Source: Microcoleus asticus IPMA8
GTDB taxonomy: Bacteria; Cyanobacteriota; Cyanobacteriia; Cyanobacteriales; Microcoleaceae
Direction of reading: 5' to 3'
NCBI RefSeq assembly: GCF_013179805.1
Contig: NZ_SRRZ01000185.1
Span: 1 to 9,638 of the forward strand
Length of the DNA stretch: 9,638 nt
Below, piece by piece: positions 1 to 5,229 of this stretch; the first letter of the stretch is position 1; each line of letters starts with the position of its first letter. The position numbers and the translations under genes were made by a program. The notes under the pieces are model-generated. The model was given only the letters and a program-made list of their open reading frames with translations. It had not been told where the DNA came from and ran no database searches.

Positions 1-2
1 CT

Positions 3-113
3 ATTATCCCCGCTACTATTCCCAAGTGGTCTAAATTTACGATATTTATCCCTGATAATGGCTGGTTCATGATTTTTAGAGTTGCTTTACAGCAGAAATC
101 TATTATACACTAA
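3..113 (+). CDS. Possible 3' end of a gene truncated by the window edge
   Basis: One plus-strand frame is open from the window edge to a TAA at 111-113 (36 codons). It is rich in aromatic and hydrophobic residues and ends in QQKSIIH. The other two forward frames stop earlier, at about 32 and 70. The main reason to think it is real is that a strong terminator hairpin starts directly at this stop codon. I do not recognise the family, and the fragment is too short for homology by eye. The real stop could instead be the earlier one in another frame, in which case the last 80 bases are 3' UTR. Confidence 0.3.
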   Translation: MIPATIPKWSKFTIFIPDNGWFMIFRVALQQKSIIH

Positions 114-152
114 AAACTCCCAAACGATTGCACGGCAATCGTTTGGGAGTTT
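114..152 (+). terminator. Strong intrinsic terminator hairpin
   Basis: A perfect inverted repeat: the arm at 114-131 pairs with 135-152, giving 18 base pairs closed by a 3-base loop. The left arm begins AAACTCCCAAACGATTG. The right arm runs into a T-rich stretch (GGGAGTTTATTGTT), as in a Rho-independent terminator. The left arm begins with A residues, so the hairpin could also act on transcripts coming from the right. It directly follows the TAA at 111-113. Confidence 0.75.
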
Positions 153-189
153 ATTGTTGCCGAATCTATCTTCCTTTACCTCTGCTTGA

Positions 190-393
190 ATATCTGCGGA
201 ATGTGGGATTCAATGTGTAACTAACAGCCGAGTTGCCGGTGTACCGCTCGAACAACCTGCTCAACGGCTGATTATTGGTGTTGCAGGAGGTGTGAAAAAA
301 GTGGAGTCAATTTTGGCTGCTCTGCGTGGGAAGTTAATTACGGGACTGATCACCGACGAAGTTGTCGCCCAAGCTATTCTTGAGAATGTCTAA
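190..393 (+). pseudogene. C-terminal remnant of a SorC/DeoR-type sugar-binding transcriptional regulator
   Basis: The frame ending at TAA 391-393 reads NSRVAGVPLEQ from 223, then RLIIGVAGGVKKVESILAAL, then RGKLITGLITDEVVAQAILE. This is the usual C-terminal end of SorC/CggR-like regulators: the 'xxVAGGxxKVxAIxAALRGxxIxxLITDExxA' pattern of the sugar-phosphate-binding domain. The family normally has about 310-340 residues with an N-terminal HTH. Here only about 55 residues remain, and the same frame has a TGA at 187-189, so the DNA-binding half is gone. Another frame at about 170-217 reads LLEYLRNVGFNV before its own stop, so the junction is a mosaic of debris or a frameshift. SorC-type regulators commonly control polyol operons, and a polyol dehydrogenase operon lies at 666-2898. 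The family call is firm; loss of function is inferred. Confidence 0.7.
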
Positions 394-632
394 CTTTTCA
401 GGGGTTGCCGAGTTGTTGGTGGTTGAGTTTTTCTTGCGGTTGACGATTCTAAGGCTATTTCATCGATGGTTTCCGCGTTTAGTTAAGCCGTTTGTGTTTG
501 ATTTGGTGTTAGATACGGACTTGTCTTATTCGCAGGTGTTGAGTCTGAGCCAAGAGTGGATTCAGAAGGTGAAGCGTTCGATGGCTGAGAATTCTTGATA
601 TTCAGCAACGCGATTTTCACCATCCTAATTAA
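394..632. other. Stretch without a confident gene
   Basis: A plus-strand frame is open through most of this stretch and ends in TGA at 596-598, with the tail YSQVLSLSQEWIQKVKRSM. It has no start with a ribosome-binding site, overlaps the regulator remnant, and begins with low-complexity hydrophobic residues. I do not recognise it. Other frames contain short coding-looking pieces (for example VFLAVDDSKAISSMVS) broken by stops, so it is most likely decayed coding DNA continuing the debris to its left. Confidence 0.35.
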
Positions 633-658
633 GGGCATCAAGCGATCGCCTGATGCCC
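633..658 (-). terminator. Hairpin terminator of the polyol operon with a HIP1 octamer at its tip
   Basis: GGGCATCA (633-640) pairs with TGATGCCC (651-658). The loop contains the self-complementary GCGATCGC (642-649), so the stem can extend across one A-C mismatch. It lies 7 bases beyond the stop codon of the HAD gene on the minus strand and is followed there by TTAATTAG, a weak T-run. Position and shape fit the operon's 3' end. Confidence 0.6.
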
Positions 659-665
659 GGTGTCC

Positions 666-1412
666 TTATAGTGGAGTTGCTGATAGTATGTCGATAAGAT
701 CGTGCATCCGATCGATAACTTGCTGGGCACCAGCCGACACAAGACCATCTGCACGGCTTTTTCGTTCATCCTCGCTGATATGAGTTCCCCCTACATAACC
801 GATAATCTGCGCAATTCCAGCGGCAACGGCAGCCCTTACCCCACTGAGAGAATCTTCAACTGCCACGCAACCGGAAGCTTCAGCGTCCAGACACTTGACT
901 GCATATAGGTAGATGTCAGGAAGCGGCTTGGGCCGGGGAACGGGGAGAGAGTCGTGAGCGCTAAATATCTGCTCGCTGGGGAAATAGTCGGTCAGGGCAG
1001 CAGAAGTAAGGCAAGCACTCAGCCGCTGTAAGCTGCTGTTACTTACAAGTGCATATTCAAATCCGTCGTCGCGCAGGTAAGACAGCACTTCGGGCGTTCC
1101 TTCTGTCGCTTTTGCCTCTATAGTAAGCCGTTGAATCGCTCTCTTTTCTTCTTCAGCCACTAGCCTGTCAATATCGCGCTCATTAAGACTTGTTAATGAG
1201 TCTGGGTAGAGCTTTTTGAGTATTTCCCTGTAGGGTTTCCCGGCGAAGCTTTTAACAAAGTCCTCAAGCTCATAGTATTGAGCGCCAGGGAACTCACGAG
1301 CCACTTCATTTGTCAGCCTCCATGCACTCTCAAGTGCTATGGTTTCACTATCAACGACAGTTCCGTCATGATCGAAAAGCACCACCTTAGGATGCTGATA
1401 AAGCGGTTTCAT
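666..1412 (-). CDS. HAD-superfamily phosphatase (subfamily IA, beta-phosphoglucomutase-like)
   Basis: This 248-residue cytoplasmic hydrolase has all four HAD motifs. Motif I is FDHDGTVVDSE with nucleophile Asp14 and Asp16. Motif II is VSNSS (Ser124). Motif III is the Lys in PRPKPLPDIYLYA (Lys162). Motif IV is VAVEDSLSGVRAAVAAG (Glu186, Asp187). A helical cap lies between motifs I and II (about residues 25-105). Length and motif spacing match phosphatases and mutases that act on small sugar phosphates. The start is well supported: GGAGG lies 8 bases before the ATG, inside the end of the dehydrogenase gene, and the two genes overlap by 26 bp, so translation is probably coupled. HAD proteins of this type recur in mannitol/sorbitol/arabitol operons, where they may act on sugar or polyol phosphates. 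The substrate here cannot be read from sequence. Confidence 0.9.
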   Translation of the reverse strand: MKPLYQHPKVVLFDHDGTVVDSETIALESAWRLTNEVAREFPGAQYYELEDFVKSFAGKPYREILKKLYPDSLTSLNERDIDRLVAEEEKRAIQRLTIEAKATEGTPEVLSYLRDDGFEYALVSNSSLQRLSACLTSAALTDYFPSEQIFSAHDSLPVPRPKPLPDIYLYAVKCLDAEASGCVAVEDSLSGVRAAVAAGIAQIIGYVGGTHISEDERKSRADGLVSAGAQQVIDRMHDLIDILSATPL

Positions 1413-2898
1413 TTAAAAGGCCTCCCTCACTGTAATTCTTAAGCGTAGTCAATAGTCCGTGGGTCTGGATATCTCGCAAAGCTTGTTGGCATTCATTATC
1501 TACGACCTCTGTGTGTTCGCAATTCTCCAATCCCAGAATCCCGCTAATTACTGCGCCTTCTTGAATCGCTGTAATTGCGCTTTGGGTATCCTTGGCATGA
1601 TAGGGTTGACCAGACTCGCACGCCTCTTCTCTGACTGCAAGCAGCCACGCCGCAACGGGAAGTATAATCCGCTTCATGCTGACCTTTAGGCTATAAGCAT
1701 CCTGAAGTATCGGAAATATATACTTGCCTATTTTCCTACAGGTTTCTGAAGAGATTCTCTCAGTAGTATCGGGAAGATCCTCGTTACTCAGCCTTAGTAA
1801 CACCTGCTCCATATATTGTTCGCACATCTCGCGAGGCACTGGTGTTGCTGCCGCTATATCGTCCATGAGAAGCCGAGTAAACAACTGGAATTCCGGTAGC
1901 GCGATCGCCTCGTGCATATACTCTATACCTGCTCTTACAGCTAAACAGGCTATGAAGGAGTGTACTGCATTCAAGAATCTCGACTTCATATACAGAAAGG
2001 GAGTGATGTCGCTAGTCATAATCACCCCCGCATCTTCCCACTTGGGTCGATCGCCTGTGAAGTTGTCTTCCACGACAAACTGCCAAAATGGTTCCGTTAC
2101 AATGGGTGCGCGATCGCGAACCTGCAACAGTCGGCTGGGGTAGTTATAGTCGGATTCCTGTTCTTGAGGCACAATCCTGTCTACCACTGAATTAGGGAAC
2201 ACCGCGCTATCCCTGATGTATTCTGCAAGCTGAGGATCGATCGAGTGAGCGTAAGCTAGCACTGCTTTTCGCAGGATCTCGCCGTTTCTTGGGAGGTTGT
2301 CGCAAGAAAGTGTGGTGAAGGGGGTCATTGAGCGATCGCGTCGTCGGCGTAGCGCCTCTACTATAAAGCCAATTGCAGTTGTGGGAGTGGAAGGATTTCG
2401 CAGATCGTGCGCGATGTCTTCATTCGCTGTGTCGAGGTTAAAATTCTTGTCTAGATGGTAGCCTCCTTGAGTAATTGTCAGAGTCACCAGATGCACAGAG
2501 GGAGACGCCATCTTTTCAAGCACATACTCGCACTTCTCTCTACCATTAACGATTTCCCTGATAGAACCTATAACTTCCGCTTCCTCACGATTTTGAGCGC
2601 AACTAGAGTGTTTGGTCAAAGTGTAAAGGAATCTCTGCGGTTTCAACCTAGTAATGGTCTGTTGACTCTTGAGGCTAACCCCACAAATCCCCCATCTCTG
2701 CTCTTGGGAATTTTTCTGTGCAAGATAGTTATGTATTATGTAGGCGAGGTGGCCCCTAAAAAAACGACCAGGCCCGAAATGGACGATACCAGTCTTAAGC
2801 GCCCTCCTGTCGTAAGGAGACTGTTCTCTCCACAAACCGGTTACAGTACCGAAGCGAGAACTTGAAGAAACACTGGGCGGTCTGAGTAAGTTAACCAT
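1387..2898 (-). CDS. Mannitol dehydrogenase family protein (long-chain polyol 2-dehydrogenase)
   Basis: This 503-residue cytoplasmic NAD(P)-dependent enzyme is full length for the family, which oxidises mannitol or related polyols to 2-ketoses such as fructose, or reduces sugar acids such as fructuronate. The N-terminal Rossmann region carries VHFGPGRFFRGHLAY (residues 39-53). The family signatures LSCDNLPRNG (197-206) and NSVVDRIVP (236-244) are present. The catalytic Lys-x4-Asn-x2-His triad is seen in KSRFLNAVH: Lys305, Asn310, His313. No truncation or frameshift is visible. The ATG at 2896-2898 has only a weak ribosome-binding site. It is the first gene of a two-gene operon with the HAD phosphatase, and palindromes 49 bp and more upstream are candidate operators. 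Polyol dehydrogenases are uncommon in cyanobacteria, so acquisition by transfer is plausible but not shown. Mannitol, arabitol, sorbitol and fructuronate cannot be separated by eye. Confidence 0.9.
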   Translation of the reverse strand: MVNLLRPPSVSSSSRFGTVTGLWREQSPYDRRALKTGIVHFGPGRFFRGHLAYIIHNYLAQKNSQEQRWGICGVSLKSQQTITRLKPQRFLYTLTKHSSCAQNREEAEVIGSIREIVNGREKCEYVLEKMASPSVHLVTLTITQGGYHLDKNFNLDTANEDIAHDLRNPSTPTTAIGFIVEALRRRRDRSMTPFTTLSCDNLPRNGEILRKAVLAYAHSIDPQLAEYIRDSAVFPNSVVDRIVPQEQESDYNYPSRLLQVRDRAPIVTEPFWQFVVEDNFTGDRPKWEDAGVIMTSDITPFLYMKSRFLNAVHSFIACLAVRAGIEYMHEAIALPEFQLFTRLLMDDIAAATPVPREMCEQYMEQVLLRLSNEDLPDTTERISSETCRKIGKYIFPILQDAYSLKVSMKRIILPVAAWLLAVREEACESGQPYHAKDTQSAITAIQEGAVISGILGLENCEHTEVVDNECQQALRDIQTHGLLTTLKNYSEGGLLNETALSAS

Positions 2899-2946
2899 GA
2901 GATTTCTTAAATAAGTTTGATAAGGTAAAATGAAAATTGGTCAGTC

Positions 2947-2958
2947 TGGGTATACCCA
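2947..2958. promoter_or_regulatory. Perfect 12-bp palindrome upstream of the polyol dehydrogenase
   Basis: TGGGTATACCCA is fully self-complementary and centred about 55 bp upstream of the dehydrogenase ATG. A half-site, TTGGGTATCC, recurs at about 2999-3009. Position and symmetry suit an operator for a dimeric regulator. No confident -35/-10 pair was found on the minus strand here, so the promoter itself is not assigned. Confidence 0.4.
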
Positions 2959-3033
2959 ATGACCTACAAGCAACACAAATGTCTCAAACTGCAAAAATTT
3001 TGGGTATCCTTTGTGCCATTTACAAAGAAGCGT

Positions 3034-3049
3034 ATTACCACATGGTAAT
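3034..3049. promoter_or_regulatory. Inverted repeat, possible second operator
   Basis: ATTACCA (3034-3040) and TGGTAAT (3043-3049) form a perfect 7+7 inverted repeat with a 2-base spacer, about 140 bp upstream of the dehydrogenase start. Its right arm is also the beginning of the first tandem-repeat copy, where GGTAATTAGGG recurs. It may therefore be a boundary feature of the repeat rather than a regulator site. Confidence 0.3.
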
Positions 3050-3351
3050 TAGGGTGTGACAGATAGAGCAGAGAAAGAAAAAATCAGGTAAACCTAATTA
3101 ATAATCAAAGCTCAATTGGTCATTAACCTGAAGTAAGGCACAAGAGTAAGCGACCTACTGCAACTTTGTTCAACTTTGGCAAGTGGCAAAGGCGAATGTA
3201 TGTGCTATAAGGCGCAATTAGAGTGCTTTCAATTCTGGCTTTAGATTCCCCAATAACTCTGTAGACTTTGATGTTATTTCCCTCGATCGCTGCTATCCTC
3301 CGCCTTCAGGAGAATCTACAAACAATTCTTTAGAGGTACTTAAAACAACAG
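3044..3351. repeat. Diverged tandem repeat of about 308 bp, copy A
   Basis: This is the first of two adjacent direct copies, about 80% identical by eye. Blocks shared without change include TAACCTGAAGTAAGGCACAA, CTATAAGGCGCAA and TTCAGGAGAATCTAC, at offsets of 308, 309, 309 and 311 from start to end, so small indels have accumulated. The minus strand has a 60-codon open stretch (3123-3305) with no usual start codon, and it is interrupted in copy B, so I regard the unit as non-coding or decayed. No terminal inverted repeats typical of a mobile element were seen. Confidence 0.75.
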
Positions 3352-3656
3352 GGTAATTAGGGTCTGACAGCTAGAACAGAGACAGAAGAAATCAGGTAAA
3401 CTTAATTAAGTATCTAAAGATCGAGCAGTCATTAACCTGAAGTAAGGCACAAGAGTACGCCACATACTGCCACTTTGTTTAGCTTGGACAAGTGGGTAAG
3501 TCGAATGTCTTTCCTATAAGGCGCAAATAGACTGCTTTTAAATTATGCCTTTAGATTACCTAATAGCTCTGTACACTTTGTATATTATTTACCTTGGTCG
3601 CTGCTATCATCTGTCTTCAGGAGAATCTACCAATAATTCTTTAGACGGAGTTATAA
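3352..3656. repeat. Diverged tandem repeat of about 308 bp, copy B
   Basis: This is the second copy, immediately adjoining copy A. It begins with GGTAATTAGGGTCTGAC, matching GGTAATTAGGGTGTGAC in copy A, and ends near TTCTTTAGACGG. The best conserved part is around TCAGGTAAAC and TAACCTGAAGTAAGGCACAA; the 3' half is more diverged and AT-richer. The function is unknown. Confidence 0.75.
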
Positions 3657-3714
3657 CCACAATCAAATGTATACTTCGCTACAAGCAGTTAAGTTAGAGT
3701 TAGGCGTTTGTGTA

Positions 3715-3740
3715 GCAAGCGTCCAAAAAACAACGCTTGC
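3715..3740. other. Small hairpin
   Basis: GCAAGCGT (3715-3722) pairs perfectly with ACGCTTGC (3733-3740) around an A-rich 10-base loop. It lies downstream, on the minus strand, of the Uma2 remnant and could be that gene's old terminator, although no T-run follows. The surrounding 3657-3822 contains nothing else I can support. Confidence 0.3.
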
Positions 3741-3822
3741 CTTGAAAATTCCTGTCTGTAGCGGATGGCTGATACAGCATTGCAAGTCCGTTTCAGTCTG
3801 TCCATAAATTTTTAAAGTTTCC

Positions 3823-4041
3823 TCACTCACAACAGGGCTCTGCACTGCTGTTGAGCAAATCCTCCACAGACACCTGACAATCTGGAAATGCCAAAGGTGC
3901 GATTAAATCGGACTCGGCCAACACAACCTGGCTAGCATAACACTCTGCCCCTGGCTCCGGAAACACATACAATCGACGGGCATTGATATCTACAATCCAA
4001 TACTCCCTGATTCCTGACTGAGCATAAGCAGGGGCTTTCAA
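3823..4041 (-). pseudogene. C-terminal remnant of a Uma2-family (DUF820) putative restriction endonuclease
   Basis: The 72-residue frame reads KAPAYAQSGIREYWIVDIN, then RRLYVFPEPG, then SDLIAPLAFPD and VSVEDLL. This is the C-terminal half of Uma2-type proteins: the 'YAxAGIxEYWIVD' strand-helix region and the 'PLxFPDxxxxVxxLL' ending. Uma2 proteins have about 180-200 residues with a PD-(D/E)XK-type nuclease fold and are found in many copies in cyanobacterial genomes. About 110 N-terminal residues, including part of the active site, are absent. The only start is a TTG inside the conserved region with no ribosome-binding site, and the upstream sequence belongs to another fragment, so this is a truncated relic. 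The family call is confident. Confidence 0.75.
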
Positions 4042-4183
4042 TTCCCTGTTAGTTAAGTTAGATCGCTCCGTAGATGTTGCCCGCGCGCAAGAGTTATCTT
4101 GTTTGGACGAACGGCGGGCTGACTTGAATATTTACCGCGCACAATTGAGGCGCATAAAGAGTGAAATTGCTCTACTTTCTTGA
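4028..4183 (+). pseudogene. C-terminal fragment of an unidentified helical protein
   Basis: A plus-strand frame, open from 4028 to a TGA at 4181-4183, reads LLVKLDRSVDVARAQELS, then DERRADLNIYRAQLRRI, then KSEIALLS. It is strongly charged and heptad-like, with a helical or coiled-coil appearance and few rare residues. It has no start codon, and a stop lies just upstream at 4025-4027. It overlaps the broken 5' edge of the Uma2 relic by about 14 bases, which marks a deletion junction near 4030-4045 where two convergent genes were joined tail to head. I do not recognise the family. A chance open frame is possible, but the composition argues against it. Confidence 0.35.
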
Positions 4184-4365
4184 GGTAAAAGCTGACGGCA
4201 ACAGCTTCTATAAAATTGTAATTACGACTCGACTAATTGAGGAACGGATAGCCGAAGTGCAGCGGGATGTGAGAGTCCATTAGTCAGAGGTTGCCATCAA
4301 CTTGCTGGGATTTTGGGAACACCGAGGGAATGTGGAACTGTACTTCAAACACCGCTACAAAGCGT
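4184..4365. other. Decayed coding DNA without an intact gene
   Basis: Short plus-strand open pieces occur here, for example LEVKADGNSFYKIVITTRLI continuing to a TAG near 4282, and LLGFWEHRGNVELYFKHRYK further on. None has a plausible start with a ribosome-binding site, and I recognise no family. The stretch connects the coiled-coil-like fragment to the broken DUF72 gene and looks like remains of several genes. Confidence 0.35.
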
Positions 4366-4587
4366 TTAATTATCGCGAGGCGCTCTCGCCAAGAACGCAA
4401 AGGTAGTGTTTGGTAACCAGCGGTAGTAGGTGCTATTAACTTCGACGGTTTGATATTGCTGGATATAGCGATCGAGTTCTTTGCGCGGCGGTAGGTGGCG
4501 GGGATCAAGCACACCTTCCCAATGGTCGTAACTCCAACATGAAGTGCCGATGTGAACAATCAAATCCGGGTTCGTTATCGCTTCCAT
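4366..4587 (-). pseudogene. Truncated, frameshifted DUF72-family gene
   Basis: From the ATG at 4585-4587 the protein reads LIVHIGTSCWSYDHWEGV, LPPRKELDRYIQQYQTVEVN and STYYRWLPNTTF. This is the N-terminus of DUF72 (YecE-like) TIM-barrel proteins ('IGTSGWSYxHWxGxFYP...FxTVEINxTFYR'). Those are about 240-290 residues; here the frame stops after some 73. After NTTFA the expected 'xWRER' appears only in another frame (SWRERL, near 4377-4396), so there is a frameshift near 4392-4400, after which similarity is lost. The gene therefore has both a frameshift and a 3' deletion. DUF72 function is not established; nothing here suggests activity. Confidence 0.75.
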
Positions 4588-4623
4588 GATTCGGATCTGG
4601 AAATCGCTACTGCACAAACTTTC

Positions 4624-4641
4624 GTCCCTGCAGAGAGGGAC
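4624..4641. terminator. Small hairpin beyond the secreted-protein gene
   Basis: GTCCCT (4624-4629) pairs with AGGGAC (4636-4641) around a 6-base loop. It lies about 37 bases past the stop of the minus-strand gene at 4678-5055. The minus-strand sequence after it, GAAAGTTTG, is only moderately T-rich, so it is a weak terminator candidate. Confidence 0.35.
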
Positions 4642-4677
4642 TAAGAATTTAATATTTGAAAACAGGATGCGATTGAA

Positions 4678-5055
4678 TTAGTTGGCTCGATCGCTGCTAC
4701 CTCGATCTGTAGCTTTTTCTGCTGCTTCCCGTCCTGGCGTAACTGCTTCGCCCACGTTATTTTTTACCGATTCTATAAATCTTTTGGTACTGGGGGCAAT
4801 GGGTTGGTCGAGATTCAGCTTTTCTGTGATATTGTCAACTACACCCCTCGCATCCTTCTCTATATCGCTTGTTGGCTGCCGATCGGGAAGGGCAATTTCG
4901 TAAGATTTAGCTTCAGGGGTTAAAGGTGTAGCGATCGCTTGCATTTTGTTGCCCGACAATTGCAATTCGGAGCTAAAAATCAGCGCTATTCCTACAGCAA
5001 AGATTATTCCTACTCGCAGGCAAGTTGTAACTAAGCGCGATGTAAACTTTTTCAT
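4678..5055 (-). CDS. Small secreted or periplasmic cyanobacterial protein of unknown function
   Basis: The 125-residue protein begins MKKFTSRLVTT, followed by a hydrophobic stretch (about residues 13-28, VGIIFAVGIALIF). This is a clear signal peptide or membrane anchor, with a possible cleavage near QA-IATPL (about residue 40). The mature part is short and polar: DIEKDARGVVDNITEKLNLD, STKRFIESVKNN and a basic, Ala/Gly-rich tail. I recall similar low-complexity 'xxKLNLDxPxxxSTKxFxxxVK' proteins in cyanobacteria, but no function. The ATG at 5053-5055 is preferred over an in-frame TTG 21 codons upstream because it places the signal peptide at the N-terminus; the ribosome-binding site is weak. 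It is separated from ygfZ by that gene's terminator, so it is probably transcribed alone. Confidence 0.7.
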   Translation of the reverse strand: MKKFTSRLVTTCLRVGIIFAVGIALIFSSELQLSGNKMQAIATPLTPEAKSYEIALPDRQPTSDIEKDARGVVDNITEKLNLDQPIAPSTKRFIESVKNNVGEAVTPGREAAEKATDRGSSDRAN

Positions 5056-5120
5056 TGAAAAACTCTGTTTTTTATGTGACGACTGTAATACAGAATAATT
5101 GCTGTTGTTGGTTTGCAAAT

Positions 5121-5134
5121 CTATCTAAAGATAG
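5121..5134. promoter_or_regulatory. Short inverted repeat upstream of the secreted-protein gene
   Basis: CTATCT (5121-5126) and AGATAG (5129-5134) form a perfect 6+2+6 inverted repeat, 66 bp upstream of the start at 5055. It could be an operator, but it is short and chance is a real possibility. Confidence 0.2.
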
Positions 5135-5194
5135 GACTTGGGGCCAATTTATGGTGTTAGCATCCTTCCCAAATCAACCTCAACAAAAAAGTTT

Positions 5195-5212
5195 TTGGCG
5201 CTGCGGCGCCAA
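5195..5212 (-). terminator. Terminator of the ygfZ-like gene
   Basis: TTGGCGC (5195-5201) pairs perfectly with GCGCCAA (5206-5212) around a 4-base loop. On the minus strand the hairpin lies 17 bases past the stop of the ygfZ-like gene and is followed by AAACTTTTTTG. A GC-rich stem followed by a T-run is a standard intrinsic terminator. Confidence 0.75.
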
Positions 5213-5229
5213 CAGGCAACCGATCGCAA

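Noticed and set aside
1724..2143. Long plus-strand open frame opposite the dehydrogenase
   Set aside because: It is a shadow of a confidently identified gene; the translation is Ser/Arg/Cys-rich with no family features.
3123..3305. Minus-strand 60-codon open stretch in repeat copy A, preceded by GGAGG
   Set aside because: The codon after GGAGG is ATA, no normal start exists in the first two thirds, and the corresponding frame in copy B is broken by stops and indels.
3044..3656. Insertion sequence or CRISPR interpretation of the 308-bp tandem repeat
   Set aside because: No transposase, terminal inverted repeats, target-site duplication or regularly spaced short repeats can be seen.
3667..3807. 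Plus-strand 46-codon frame starting MYTSLQAVKLELG
   Set aside because: The only Shine-Dalgarno-like sequence is about 16 bases away, the frame contains a hairpin, the opposite strand is open as well, and nothing about it is recognisable.
3663..3845. Minus-strand 60-codon frame following the Uma2 remnant
   Set aside because: It overlaps the Uma2 tail, has no start signal and has the unordered composition expected of non-coding sequence.
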